DNA of 14,276 bases from an uncultured Clostridium sp. (GCA_946497905.1 CAMMMI010000044.1:1-14276), one strand, 5' to 3'. Shown: positions 7,750 through 14,276, counted from the stretch's first letter. The notes: generated by a model from the sequence alone, not told the origin. Program-made: numbers and translations.

Positions 7750-8649
7750 TTAATCTCCATTAATTAATTTTTTCATATACTCTGGTAATTTAGCTTCTAG
7801 TTTCATTTGCTTTCCTGTTGTTGGATGTTTAAACTCTAAACTTTTGGCATGTAATGCCTGTCCTTTAATTCCCCACTTATTTTTTCCACTAGAATACGTT
7901 TCGTCTCCTATACAAGGATATCCTATTTGTGCTAAATGTACTCTTATTTGATGTGTTCTTCCTGTTTCTATATTTACTTCTAACACAGTATATTCTGGAT
8001 ATCTCTTTAGTACTTTAAAATGTGTTATTGCTTCTTTTCCATTTTTACTTATTGCCATCTTTTTTCTGTCTTTATTGCTTCTTCCTATTGGCATATTTAT
8101 TGTTGCTTGGTTTTCTTTTACTACTCCTCTTACTATTGCTATATATGTTTTTTTGACCTCATGATTTTTAATTTGTTCACTAAGATTTATATGTGCTTTA
8201 TCATTTTTTGCAATTATTATAATTCCAGATGTATCTTTGTCTAGTCTATGAACTATTCCTGGTCTTATTTCTCCCCCTATTCCAGATAAAGAGTTTTTGC
8301 ATATTGCCATAATTGCATTTACTAATGTTCCATCTGGATTCCCATTTGCTGGGTGAACTACCATTCCTTTTGGTTTATTTACAACTATGATATCATTGTC
8401 TTCATATATTATTTCTAATGGTATGTTTTGTGCTTTTAAAGATATTTCTTTTGGCTTTTCTTCTTCTAGTGTTATTACATCATTTTCTTGAACTTTATAT
8501 GATGATTTTATTTTCTTATCATTTACTAATATTTTTTGATTTTCTATTAGTCTTTGAATAGCTACTCTTGAAATATCTTCGTTTTTTTCTGATAAATATA
8601 CATCTATTCTTTTATTTTGTTCTTTGTCTTTTACTACAAATTTTCTCAT
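7750..8649 (-). CDS. rluD: RluA/RluD-family 23S rRNA pseudouridine synthase
   Basis: Pseudouridine synthase of the RluA family, RluD-like; RluD modifies the helix 69 loop of 23S rRNA in characterised bacteria. An S4 domain occupies about residues 13-60 (RIDVYLSE...VAIQRLIENQKILVN). The catalytic domain begins at IIYEDNDIIVVNKPKGMVVHP (80-100), and the family motif GIVHRLDKDTSG carries catalytic Asp137. ETGRTHQIRVHL and the C-terminal QALHAKSLEF block are intact. At 299 aa it has the usual length. ATG at 8649 is supported by GAGG 7 nt upstream. It follows the membrane protein gene by 59 bp and precedes rluB by 18 bp. In many Firmicutes a gene of this type sits beside lspA, which is absent here. 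Confidence 0.95.
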   Translation of the reverse strand: MRKFVVKDKEQNKRIDVYLSEKNEDISRVAIQRLIENQKILVNDKKIKSSYKVQENDVITLEEEKPKEISLKAQNIPLEIIYEDNDIIVVNKPKGMVVHPANGNPDGTLVNAIMAICKNSLSGIGGEIRPGIVHRLDKDTSGIIIIAKNDKAHINLSEQIKNHEVKKTYIAIVRGVVKENQATINMPIGRSNKDRKKMAISKNGKEAITHFKVLKRYPEYTVLEVNIETGRTHQIRVHLAQIGYPCIGDETYSSGKNKWGIKGQALHAKSLEFKHPTTGKQMKLEAKLPEYMKKLINGD

Positions 8650-8660
8650 GCTTTATCCTC

Positions 8661-8684
8661 GTATAATATAAAAATTTATTATAC
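8661..8684. repeat. 8-bp inverted repeat abutting the rluD ribosome binding site
   Basis: GTATAATA (8661-8668) and TATTATAC (8677-8684) are perfect complements around an 8-nt loop. On the minus strand the hairpin ends immediately before the GAGG ribosome binding site of rluD. It contains TATAAT, but no matching -35 is visible 16-18 nt upstream. It could be a weak leader hairpin, or simply chance in AT-rich DNA. Confidence 0.4.
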
Positions 8685-8708
8685 AAATCTCTCCCTTCTT
8701 TTTGTTGC

Positions 8709-10400
8709 TTATTTTTGATTTTCTTTATTGTCAACATCTACTCTTTCATATACTGCAAAATAATCATCTTCATATAGTAACTTACATTTTGGATCATTTG
8801 TTTTAGTAATTATCATATTCATTTTTGAATTTTTATAAGTAATTACGTGTGTTATATCATATTTATCAAATGTATCCTCATAAAATGTTCCTATTCCTGA
8901 TGTATCTATAAAATCTGAAAATATATCTTCATTTTTCCCACTGAATTCAGGTGCATATAAATCTGCTCTTGAGTCTATAAATACTGGTATTCCTCTAAAT
9001 AACATATAGCTTCCATAATTATACTCATTATAAAACTTAGCTTCTCCTAAGTCTATATTTTCTAGTATAAAATCACATGCCTTTACTGGGTATGCTGTTT
9101 CATCTACAAATGTATCATCTAGTTTATCTTTTACCATATACCAACTAAAAATCAACATTAAAATAGTAATTAAAATTATTCCTATTTTCCCTGTTACTAT
9201 TTTTAGGGCTTTTTCTTCTATGTCAAATTTATATACTTCAGCAAAATTCATTATTATTCTATTTAAAATTACTGAACATATTATTCCAAACATTGATACT
9301 TGTCTTCTTGCTGATAACATTAAATATGTTAGCCCACATAACATGAATAAGTCTGATAATCTTATCTTTGTTTTTGTGAACAATAATATTATTAAAAATA
9401 TGGCTATTGCGCACATTACTTCTTTTTCGTTTGTAATTGTCATTGGAAGATGTTCATTAATATTTTGAGTTGTATTTCCTTCCATTGTTTTTGTTAAATA
9501 TGTGTATGGTGTTGTTCCTAGTGGTGTTAAAAATCCTGTAAATATACAAATAATCATGATAATTATAAGCCATTTTACATTATTTCTTTTTTCTAGTTTT
9601 ATTTTATATGGATTTCTTAATTCTTTACTTCTTCTTATCTTTATTTTATCTGATAGTTCTTCTGTTGCTTTTAATTTTGCTTTTAAAAGTTCAAGTTTCT
9701 CTGAATTGTTTTCTCTTTTCTCTAGTTTTTTGATTTTTCTTTTTAATAGTTTGATTTTATATTTTTTGTAAAATACTATTTCTCCTAATAGTGCGATTAT
9801 ATATTCTGCTATATATGGTAAATATAGGACAAAATAGAATGGAAATACCGCTACATGTAGATTTGCTATAATTATTGGAATTATAATCAAGCCTACTGCA
9901 TATCTCTTTTTCCTTGTTTCTATAAATTTTTCTATAAAATATATTGTTAAAATAAATAATATAAATGTGGCAAGTTGTGCTCTTGCTGTTATATAGTTTC
10001 TTATTAAATACATTGCTCCTATTGTAACTAAAAATGAAATAACCTGATTTTTAGCGAGCTTTGTATTTATTAGATAAATTGATAGACCTAATAAGCATGA
10101 TAAAATACATGTTGTAACATATATTCCCGTCATTCCAAATGCTGAATAGATATAATATGTTATTAAGTCATATCCCCAATGTGGATATGTGTATGATAAG
10201 TCTTGATGCCATGAAAAAGGATCTTGCATATCTATTCCATATTTATCTATATGCTCTCCTATTTTTATTGTATAGTATGTATCGTTTTGTAATGTTACTG
10301 GTGTTATAGATATACAGAATATAATTATTAGTATTACAGCTAAAATTGTAAATTTTACGCTACTACTTATTTTTCTTTTATTTTCTTTTTTCTCTTTCAT
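8709..10400 (-). CDS. Polytopic membrane protein, GT-C glycosyltransferase-like
   Basis: An integral membrane protein of unknown function. A basic N-terminus (residues 1-16) precedes a first hydrophobic helix at about 17-36. The first outer loop reads QNDTYYTIKIGEHI...DPFSWH...YPHWGYD (38-78). Helices follow at about 85-112, 118-135, 142-160, 167-200, 276-296, 328-342, 350-385 and 403-421. A lysine-rich, probably cytoplasmic coiled-coil insert occupies about 211-273. The C-terminal soluble domain contains YNEYNYGSYMLFRGIPVFID and SRADLY (457-482), a signature shared by uncharacterised bacterial GT-C/PMT-like membrane proteins; an acidic residue in the first loop (Asp40) fits that fold. A lipid-linked sugar donor is therefore plausible but unproven. 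The start is preceded by AAGGGA about 12 nt upstream, rather far, and by an extended -10 promoter. Confidence 0.8.
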   Translation of the reverse strand: MKEKKENKRKISSSVKFTILAVILIIIFCISITPVTLQNDTYYTIKIGEHIDKYGIDMQDPFSWHQDLSYTYPHWGYDLITYYIYSAFGMTGIYVTTCILSCLLGLSIYLINTKLAKNQVISFLVTIGAMYLIRNYITARAQLATFILFILTIYFIEKFIETRKKRYAVGLIIIPIIIANLHVAVFPFYFVLYLPYIAEYIIALLGEIVFYKKYKIKLLKRKIKKLEKRENNSEKLELLKAKLKATEELSDKIKIRRSKELRNPYKIKLEKRNNVKWLIIIMIICIFTGFLTPLGTTPYTYLTKTMEGNTTQNINEHLPMTITNEKEVMCAIAIFLIILLFTKTKIRLSDLFMLCGLTYLMLSARRQVSMFGIICSVILNRIIMNFAEVYKFDIEEKALKIVTGKIGIILITILMLIFSWYMVKDKLDDTFVDETAYPVKACDFILENIDLGEAKFYNEYNYGSYMLFRGIPVFIDSRADLYAPEFSGKNEDIFSDFIDTSGIGTFYEDTFDKYDITHVITYKNSKMNMIITKTNDPKCKLLYEDDYFAVYERVDVDNKENQK

Positions 10401-10430
10401 TTATATTAATTCCCTTCTTGATTTTTTCAA

Positions 10431-10439
10431 ATTATATCA
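10431..10439 (-). promoter_or_regulatory. Extended -10 promoter for the membrane protein gene
   Basis: TGATATAAT on the minus strand matches an extended -10 (TGN-TATAAT) exactly. No good -35 is visible. Initiation would fall near 10424, about 24 nt before the ATG. It overlaps the U-tract of the upstream terminator, so termination and re-initiation are packed into the same 40 bp. Confidence 0.5.
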
Positions 10440-10477
10440 AAAAAAGTTTCAAAAGACTACCCTTTTAAAACTTTTTT
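10439..10477 (-). terminator. Intrinsic terminator of the OB-fold gene
   Basis: On the minus strand AAAAAAGTTTTAAAAG, a 6-nt loop (GGTAGT) and CTTTTGAAACTTTTTT form a continuous 16-bp stem with one G-U wobble, ending in a run of seven U. It lies 49 nt after the stop codon of the OB-fold gene. On the plus strand the wobble becomes a C-A mismatch, which suggests the minus direction is the functional one. Confidence 0.75.
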
Positions 10478-10526
10478 CCATATTATTACTATTTAGATTA
10501 ATCAAATTAGAAATATATTATTTAGA

Positions 10527-11222
10527 TTATACAGCTTCTTGATTTTCTATTGTTTCGTCTTTTTCGTTGTCCTTTTCTTCTATAACTTCTAAACTTCCTA
10601 TAGAAACCTCATAAGCAATTCTATTTTCTACTGTACCATCATCATGTTTCTTTTCGTATGTTCTTGATTGAACTCTTCCTACTACTTTAACTTGACTTCC
10701 TACTTCTAAAGTTTGACAAAATCTTGCGTTTCTTCCCCATGCTATACATGGAATATAGTCTGATTTGTTATATGCCCTATTTACAGCTAATAATACGTCT
10801 GCTATTTCTCTTCCAAATGGTGTTTGTCTATAGATAGGTGCTTTACAGATAAATCCTATTAAAACAACTTCGTTTGTTATGATATCTTTTCTTACAATAT
10901 CATTTTCTTCTTCTTCATCTTTCACTTCTGTAATGTCTTTTGCAAATACTGTTAATATAAGTCTATTTTTTTCATTTTGATAGCTATTATATGATCTAAA
11001 TTGACCTTTTATTAATAGTTTTTTGCCTTCTTCTAGAGTGTCTTCTTTTAATAATCTTTCTGACACTGTAATTGGTATTATGTCAAAGTTCCCACTTAGA
11101 CGTGGTATTGATAAATTAAATGAATAAAAACTTTCTCCATATATTTCATGGCTAAATTTTTTTTCTCCTGTAACCTTTCCTACTAATGTTAAGTAGTTGT
11201 TTTCTAAATAATTTGTATCCAA
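10527..11222 (-). CDS. Tandem OB-fold single-stranded DNA-binding-like protein
   Basis: Related to SSB proteins, which coat single-stranded DNA. This one has two OB-like units in one chain: about residues 9-103 (NYLTLVGKVTGEKKF...KGQFRSYNS...ITEV) and about 116-215 (NEVVLIGFICKAPIYRQTPFGREIADVLLAVNR...GRVQSRTYEKK). The second is the more SSB-like. They are joined by an acidic linker (KDEEEEND). The tail (216-231) is acidic but ends ENQEAV; it lacks the hydrophobic DDIPF-type tip through which classical SSB recruits partners. It is therefore probably not the replicative SSB but an accessory, dimer-like paralogue. The start codon is TTG at 11222, fixed by GGGAGG 8 nt upstream and the absence of a nearby in-frame ATG. 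It has its own promoter and terminator, hence a monocistronic gene. Confidence 0.85.
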   Translation of the reverse strand: MDTNYLENNYLTLVGKVTGEKKFSHEIYGESFYSFNLSIPRLSGNFDIIPITVSERLLKEDTLEEGKKLLIKGQFRSYNSYQNEKNRLILTVFAKDITEVKDEEEENDIVRKDIITNEVVLIGFICKAPIYRQTPFGREIADVLLAVNRAYNKSDYIPCIAWGRNARFCQTLEVGSQVKVVGRVQSRTYEKKHDDGTVENRIAYEVSIGSLEVIEEKDNEKDETIENQEAV

Positions 11223-11295
11223 TTTTATTTCCTCCCTATTTTTTTATTTTATCAATTGTGTTTTTTTCTTTACGCTCATTTAACTTACAGTTAAC

Positions 11296-11324
11296 ATTAT
11301 ACACCATTTTTTTGGTTTTGTCTA
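11296..11324 (-). promoter_or_regulatory. Sigma-A-type promoter for the OB-fold gene
   Basis: On the minus strand -35 TAGACA (complement of 11319-11324), a 17-nt spacer and -10 TATAAT (complement of 11296-11301) make one of the best promoters in the window. Initiation near 11289 gives a leader of about 67 nt, longer than for the other genes here. Confidence 0.75.
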
Positions 11325-11327
11325 CAT

Positions 11328-11362
11328 AAAAAGTTAATTTTTTTAAAAAATGTTATCTTTTT
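11328..11362 (-). terminator. Possible weak terminator of the 171-aa gene
   Basis: Directly after the stop codon (TAA at 11364) the minus strand reads AAAAAG...CTTTTT with imperfectly complementary A/T-rich sequence between, giving a mismatched hairpin followed by U residues. It is almost entirely A-U paired and so weak. It lies just upstream of the next promoter, where a terminator would be expected. Confidence 0.35.
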
Positions 11363-11363
11363 C

Positions 11364-11879
11364 CTATATTTCTTCGTTTATTTCTTCTTTATATATCAAT
11401 GTTATGATGTATATAATTAAAATTTCATAGATTTTTAAATTGCAATTTTCTTTTTTATTGAGTCTTTTTTCTTGAACTTCTATGATGTTTTTGTCCATGT
11501 CTTTTATATTTTTTTGTAAATATAATAAAATATCTGTTTCTGTTACACTTGATATTGTTACTATTGCTTTGTGATTTAATCCATATGTTATAATATTTTT
11601 ATTATAATTTTGTAATAAACTTATATCTATATTTAAATCTGTATTTATTATTATATATTTTGCATTTTCACATAATATTTGTATTGTGTTCATGTAGTTA
11701 TTAAATTTTTCTATGTTTGTTTCTATTATAATTGTTTCAAATTTTATATTTTTTATATTCTCTATACTTTTTAGATTAATATTAATTATATTCACTTTTT
11801 TATTTTTTATGTTTTCTAATATTTTTTGTTTGACATTTTCGAAAGTTTTATTATCTGAAATTATTCCAATAAAAGACAT
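11364..11879 (-). CDS. Protein of unknown function with Mur-ligase-like stretch
   Basis: A 171-aa protein that I do not recognise as a named family. It opens with a beta-strand-like MSFIGIISDNKTF and is Asn/Ile/Lys-rich. Residues about 75-108 (IIINTDLNIDISLLQNYNKNIITYGLNHKA) resemble the end of the Mur ligase central domain, where a D..N...L segment is followed by ITYG.N..A. No P-loop (GTNGKT-type) is present, so it cannot be an active ligase. Residues about 149-165 (KIYEILIIYIITLIYKE) are hydrophobic and could be amphipathic or a single C-terminal membrane helix. The start is supported by AAGGGG about 9 nt upstream. It lies 64 bp after the broken deacetylase, in the same direction, and may once have shared its transcript. 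Confidence 0.65.
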   Translation of the reverse strand: MSFIGIISDNKTFENVKQKILENIKNKKVNIININLKSIENIKNIKFETIIIETNIEKFNNYMNTIQILCENAKYIIINTDLNIDISLLQNYNKNIITYGLNHKAIVTISSVTETDILLYLQKNIKDMDKNIIEVQEKRLNKKENCNLKIYEILIIYIITLIYKEEINEEI

Positions 11880-11943
11880 TTACCTATCCCCTTAATCTTT
11901 TATATTTTATATTATTTCCTTTATTGGTAATTTTATACATTAT

Positions 11944-12523
11944 TTATTTTTTTATTTGTGTTCCATTGCTATTTATTTCGTAATTATCTTTATATATTAA
12001 ATCAGATATTGTAACTATTTCTAGTCCTTTAGCTTTTATGTTTTTTATTAACATGTCTAAACTATTTGCTGTATTTTTAGTTCCGTTATGACTTAATATG
12101 ATGTCTCCTGCTTTTATTTTATTTTTTAATCTATCCCACATTTGTTCCCCTGTAAGTCCGTGAATAGTCAAGTGTATCTAAATTCCATTGAATAATATAA
12201 TATCCTTTGTCTTGTGCTGATTTTACTACAGTATTATTGTACTCACCATATGGTGCTCTATATATATTTGTTCTTTTTCCTGTTATTTTTTCTATTTTGT
12301 CATTGCTTTTTTCTATTTCTTCTATGTTTTGTTCATATGTTAAATTGTTTACATGTGGGTGTGTATTACTGTGTGATGCTATTTCGTGTCCTTCGTCTGA
12401 TATCTTTTTTACCGCTTCTGGGAATTTTTCTATCCAGTCTCCTACCATGAAAAAGGTTATTTTTGTATTGTTATTTTTTAATGTTTCTAAAATTTGGTCT
12501 ACATCGTCTGCATTCCAGTCGCA
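11944..12523 (-). pseudogene. Polysaccharide deacetylase (NodB/PdaB-like), 5'-truncated and frameshifted
   Basis: Remnant of a secreted or membrane-anchored carbohydrate esterase family 4 deacetylase acting on peptidoglycan or related polymers. Recognisable homology begins at CDWNADDVDQIL (12523), in the middle of the first catalytic motif. The preceding signal peptide and the FD of motif 1 are absent, and an in-frame TAG occurs about 27 nt further up. The next motifs survive: HSNTHPHV (metal-binding His pair), RAPYGEYN, DTLDY and ILSHNG. Between DTLDY and HGLTGEQMW the frame changes. One extra base in the TT/AA doublet near 12163-12164 breaks it; without that base the text reads continuously DYHGLTGEQMWDR. 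An open frame does run from an ATG at 12448 to a stop at 12131, but it lacks motif 1 and the C-terminal third. Two independent lesions make this a decaying gene. A sequencing error could explain the shift but not the lost 5' end. Confidence 0.85.
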
Positions 12524-12545
12524 ATTGCTTTTGTGATAAATTTTA

Positions 12546-12575
12546 TATGCGACCTACATAATGTCTGGTCGCATA
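12546..12575. repeat. 30-nt interrupted palindrome at the deacetylase break point
   Basis: TATGCGACC (12546-12554) and GGTCGCATA (12567-12575) are perfect 9-bp inverted repeats. The 12-nt spacer itself contains ACAT-A-ATGT. It lies 7 nt beyond the ATPase stop codon and 23 bp from the point where deacetylase homology ends. There is no following U-run, so it is a poor terminator. A recombination or attachment site, or a scar, is possible. Confidence 0.6.
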
Positions 12576-12582
12576 ATCAATA

Positions 12583-13881
12583 TTATATAAACTTATTCAT
12601 ATTTTCTATTAGATATAATGGTATATTTAATATTTTTCCATCTTGTTTTAGATTATTTAAAGAAAATCTAATTGATTTATTAGCTTTAAATTTTTCATTA
12701 TACTTTGTCAAGCTTGTATTATTAGTTATTTTTCCTGATTTTACTTCTATAGGTATTATTTCATTTTTATTTTGTATGACAAAATCTATTTCATTTCTAT
12801 CAAAAGTAAAATAGTTTGGTACAGTATCATATATTAAATTCAACATATTTAAAACATAATTCTCTGTAAATGCTCCTTTGAACTCTTCAAATAATTTATT
12901 TCCTTCTATAACTATCCTACTATCTAAATTTGCCATTCTTCTTAATAAGCCAACATCATTCATATAAATTTTAAAACAGCTTAAATCATGATATGCCTTT
13001 AGTGGAAAATCAGTTTTACTTACATTATATACTTTATAAATTAAGTTTGCATCATTTAACCAATTTAAAGCACTTTCATATTCCCTTGCCCTTGCACCTT
13101 TTTTTATTGTTTGGTATAAGAATTTCTTATTTTCTTTTGCAAGTTGAGATGGTATCCCATTCCATATTAAAGATATTTTGTTTGCCTCACTATTTTGTGT
13201 ATGTTTGGAAAAATCACTCTCATAAGCTTTTAGTATATTATCTTGAATAGCATTCACTTTTTCCATATCCTTTTCATTTGTCCATGAATATACCGCTTCT
13301 GGCATTCCTCCTATTATAAAATATGCTTTTAATTTTTCTTCTAATTGATTATCAAATATTTCTGGAATAGTTTGTACATCATTAATAGAATCCATGTATT
13401 CAACTAAATTATCAGAGTTATCTGCTTTTAAAAATTCTTTGAATGACATTGGATACATATTTAAAAATTCTACCTTTCCTACTGGAAATGATGTATGAGA
13501 TAATCTAATCCCTAATAAACTTCCTGCACAAATTAGATGATATTCATTTGCTTCTTCATTAAAATATTTTAAACTGTTTAAGGCATTGGGACATTCTTGT
13601 ATTTCATCAAATATTATCAATGTTTTTTCTGGTTTTATTGCTTTTCCATATATAAATGACATTTGTTCTAATATTCTTTTTGGATCTTTTGTATTTGAAA
13701 ATAGGTTATATAAATCTTCGTCATGGTCAAAGTTAAAATATGCTACTCCTTCATAATTTTTTTCTCCAAATTGTTTTAATATATATGTTTTTCCTACTTG
13801 TCTTGCTCCTTTTAAGATTAATGGCTTTCTATCCTTGCTTTCTTTCCATTTTATCAATTCTTCTAATATTAATCTCTCCAT
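12583..13881 (-). CDS. AAA-family ATPase with DUF4143-type C-terminal domain
   Basis: A 432-aa P-loop ATPase of the AAA_14/DUF4143 group, common in bacterial and archaeal accessory genomes but without an established role. Walker A is GARQVGKT (25-32, Lys31) and Walker B is LIIFDEIQ (88-95, Asp92-Glu93). CAGSLLGI at 118-125 is the sensor-like stretch. A helical or winged-helix segment follows (about 230-280, including AREYESALNWL). The C-terminal domain carries FTENYV, EIDFVIQ and IPIEVKSGK (Glu340, Asp366, Glu379, Lys381), the pattern of a PD-(D/E)XK-like nuclease fold. All key residues are present. ATG at 13881 (MERLILEEL, the usual family start) is chosen; a TTG at 13887 is only 4 nt from GGAG and adds two residues. 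It stands alone, between a recombinase fragment and a broken gene, as expected of mobile-element cargo. Confidence 0.93.
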   Translation of the reverse strand: MERLILEELIKWKESKDRKPLILKGARQVGKTYILKQFGEKNYEGVAYFNFDHDEDLYNLFSNTKDPKRILEQMSFIYGKAIKPEKTLIIFDEIQECPNALNSLKYFNEEANEYHLICAGSLLGIRLSHTSFPVGKVEFLNMYPMSFKEFLKADNSDNLVEYMDSINDVQTIPEIFDNQLEEKLKAYFIIGGMPEAVYSWTNEKDMEKVNAIQDNILKAYESDFSKHTQNSEANKISLIWNGIPSQLAKENKKFLYQTIKKGARAREYESALNWLNDANLIYKVYNVSKTDFPLKAYHDLSCFKIYMNDVGLLRRMANLDSRIVIEGNKLFEEFKGAFTENYVLNMLNLIYDTVPNYFTFDRNEIDFVIQNKNEIIPIEVKSGKITNNTSLTKYNEKFKANKSIRFSLNNLKQDGKILNIPLYLIENMNKFI

Positions 13882-13923
13882 TTGCAATCATCTCCATTCT
13901 TTATTATATTCAATACTATATTA

Positions 13924-13952
13924 ATTATACTTCTAACTCACATTTTTGTAAA
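13924..13952 (-). promoter_or_regulatory. Sigma-A-type promoter for the ATPase, overlapped by a repeat
   Basis: On the minus strand -35 TTTACA (complement of 13947-13952), a 17-nt spacer and -10 TATAAT (complement of 13924-13929). Initiation near 13917 gives a leader of about 36 nt. The -35 and the upstream part of the spacer lie within the first 32-bp repeat, whose conserved AATGTGA core falls between -35 and -10, a classic operator position. Confidence 0.6.
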
Positions 13953-14065
13953 GTTTTTTACTGTTTTTATCACATTTTTAAAAGGTTTTTTGTGCTTTAA
14001 ATCACATATTTGCGAATGTTTTTATGTTCATAATCACATTTTTGCAATTTTTATATAATTTTGGT
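13938..14065. repeat. Degenerate direct repeats, exact 32-bp period, upstream of the ATPase
   Basis: TCACAT recurs at 13938, 13970, 14002 and 14034, exactly 32 bp apart, about three helical turns. Each is followed by T-rich sequence, a short G/C-containing step and another T-run. Three copies are full length and the fourth matches only in its first half. On the minus strand the conserved core is (A)AATGTGA. The non-identical copies, and the one overlapping the promoter, suggest an array of protein-binding sites. The rest of the intergenic region (14066-14126) shows nothing further. Confidence 0.7.
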
Positions 14066-14126
14066 ACTATTTTATATTTTTATTTGGATTTTTAGACAAT
14101 GTTTAATATTTTCCTACAAATTAATT

Positions 14127-14276
14127 TCAATTAATAAATTTATAATTAATTTTTATATTATCTTTATCTTTTATTTCTATACTATCTATTAAATTTAAAA
14201 TTATATTTCTATCTATATTTTCAAAACTTACAATTTCTTTTATGTATTTTATTAATTCTTTTTCTTTTGTATTTTC
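14127..14276 (-). CDS. C-terminal end of a probable large serine recombinase (partial)
   Basis: An open frame enters from the right edge and ends at TGA (complement of 14127-14129), giving 49 codons. It is too short and unstarted to be called by simple ORF finding. The text includes ENIDRNIILNLIDSIEIKD followed by NIKINYKF. A leucine/isoleucine helix, then I.I.....I.I.YKF at the very end, is the typical closing beta-hairpin of large serine recombinases (site-specific integrases and transposases of Firmicutes elements). The catalytic N-terminal domain lies outside the window, so this identification rests on the tail pattern only; another protein with a similar end is possible. It faces the ATPase in the same direction, 245 bp away. 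Confidence 0.55.
   Translation of the reverse strand, partial: ENTKEKELIKYIKEIVSFENIDRNIILNLIDSIEIKDKDNIKINYKFIN

Noticed and set aside
12207..12536. Plus-strand open frames opposite the deacetylase remnant
   Set aside because: They have no ribosome binding site and shadow a minus-strand sequence with clear NodB-family motifs.
13938..14065. Possible CRISPR array because of regular 32-bp spacing
   Set aside because: The units are degenerate throughout, with no alternation of identical repeats and unique spacers, and no cas-like gene is nearby.

Overview
The window is very AT-rich, all convincing genes lie on the minus strand, and starts are preceded by strong GGGAGG/AAGGAG-type ribosome binding sites. 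TrmFO (the folate-dependent tRNA m5U54 methyltransferase), a SWIM-SNF2 helicase with the bacterial N-terminal extension, paired RluB/RluD-type pseudouridine synthases and a NodB-type polysaccharide deacetylase point to a low-GC Gram-positive anaerobe, most likely a gut Clostridia lineage. TGA is read as stop and the standard bacterial code fits throughout.

Most of the window is ordinary chromosome. In order of transcription (high to low coordinates) it holds: a gene for a 171-aa protein of unknown function; a tandem-OB single-stranded DNA-binding-like protein; a 563-aa polytopic membrane protein resembling GT-C glycosyltransferases; rluD and rluB, 18 bp apart; a SWIM-SNF2 helicase with its own promoter; trmFO; a family 2 glycosyltransferase with helical repeats; and a coiled-coil protein with an ISTPTTP repeat tail that runs off the left edge. 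RNA modification (trmFO, rluB, rluD) is the only clear shared theme, and these look like independently transcribed housekeeping genes. Good sigma-A-type promoters are visible before the coiled-coil gene, the SNF2 gene, the OB-fold gene and the ATPase gene. One strong hairpin terminator follows the OB-fold gene.

Two places are unusual. Between the SNF2 stop codon and trmFO is a perfect 51-bp inverted repeat with an 11-nt loop, beside a decayed third copy of the same arm; it looks like a REP/MITE-type non-autonomous element. At the right end (about 11.9-14.3 kb) a polysaccharide deacetylase gene has lost its 5' end and carries a frameshift. Beside the break lie a 30-nt interrupted palindrome, an AAA/DUF4143-type ATPase, direct repeats with a 32-bp period overlapping the ATPase promoter, and the last 49 codons of what looks like a large serine recombinase. 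The simplest reading is that the right end is the edge of an integrated mobile element that interrupted the deacetylase gene. The far end of that element is outside the window, so this stays an inference.
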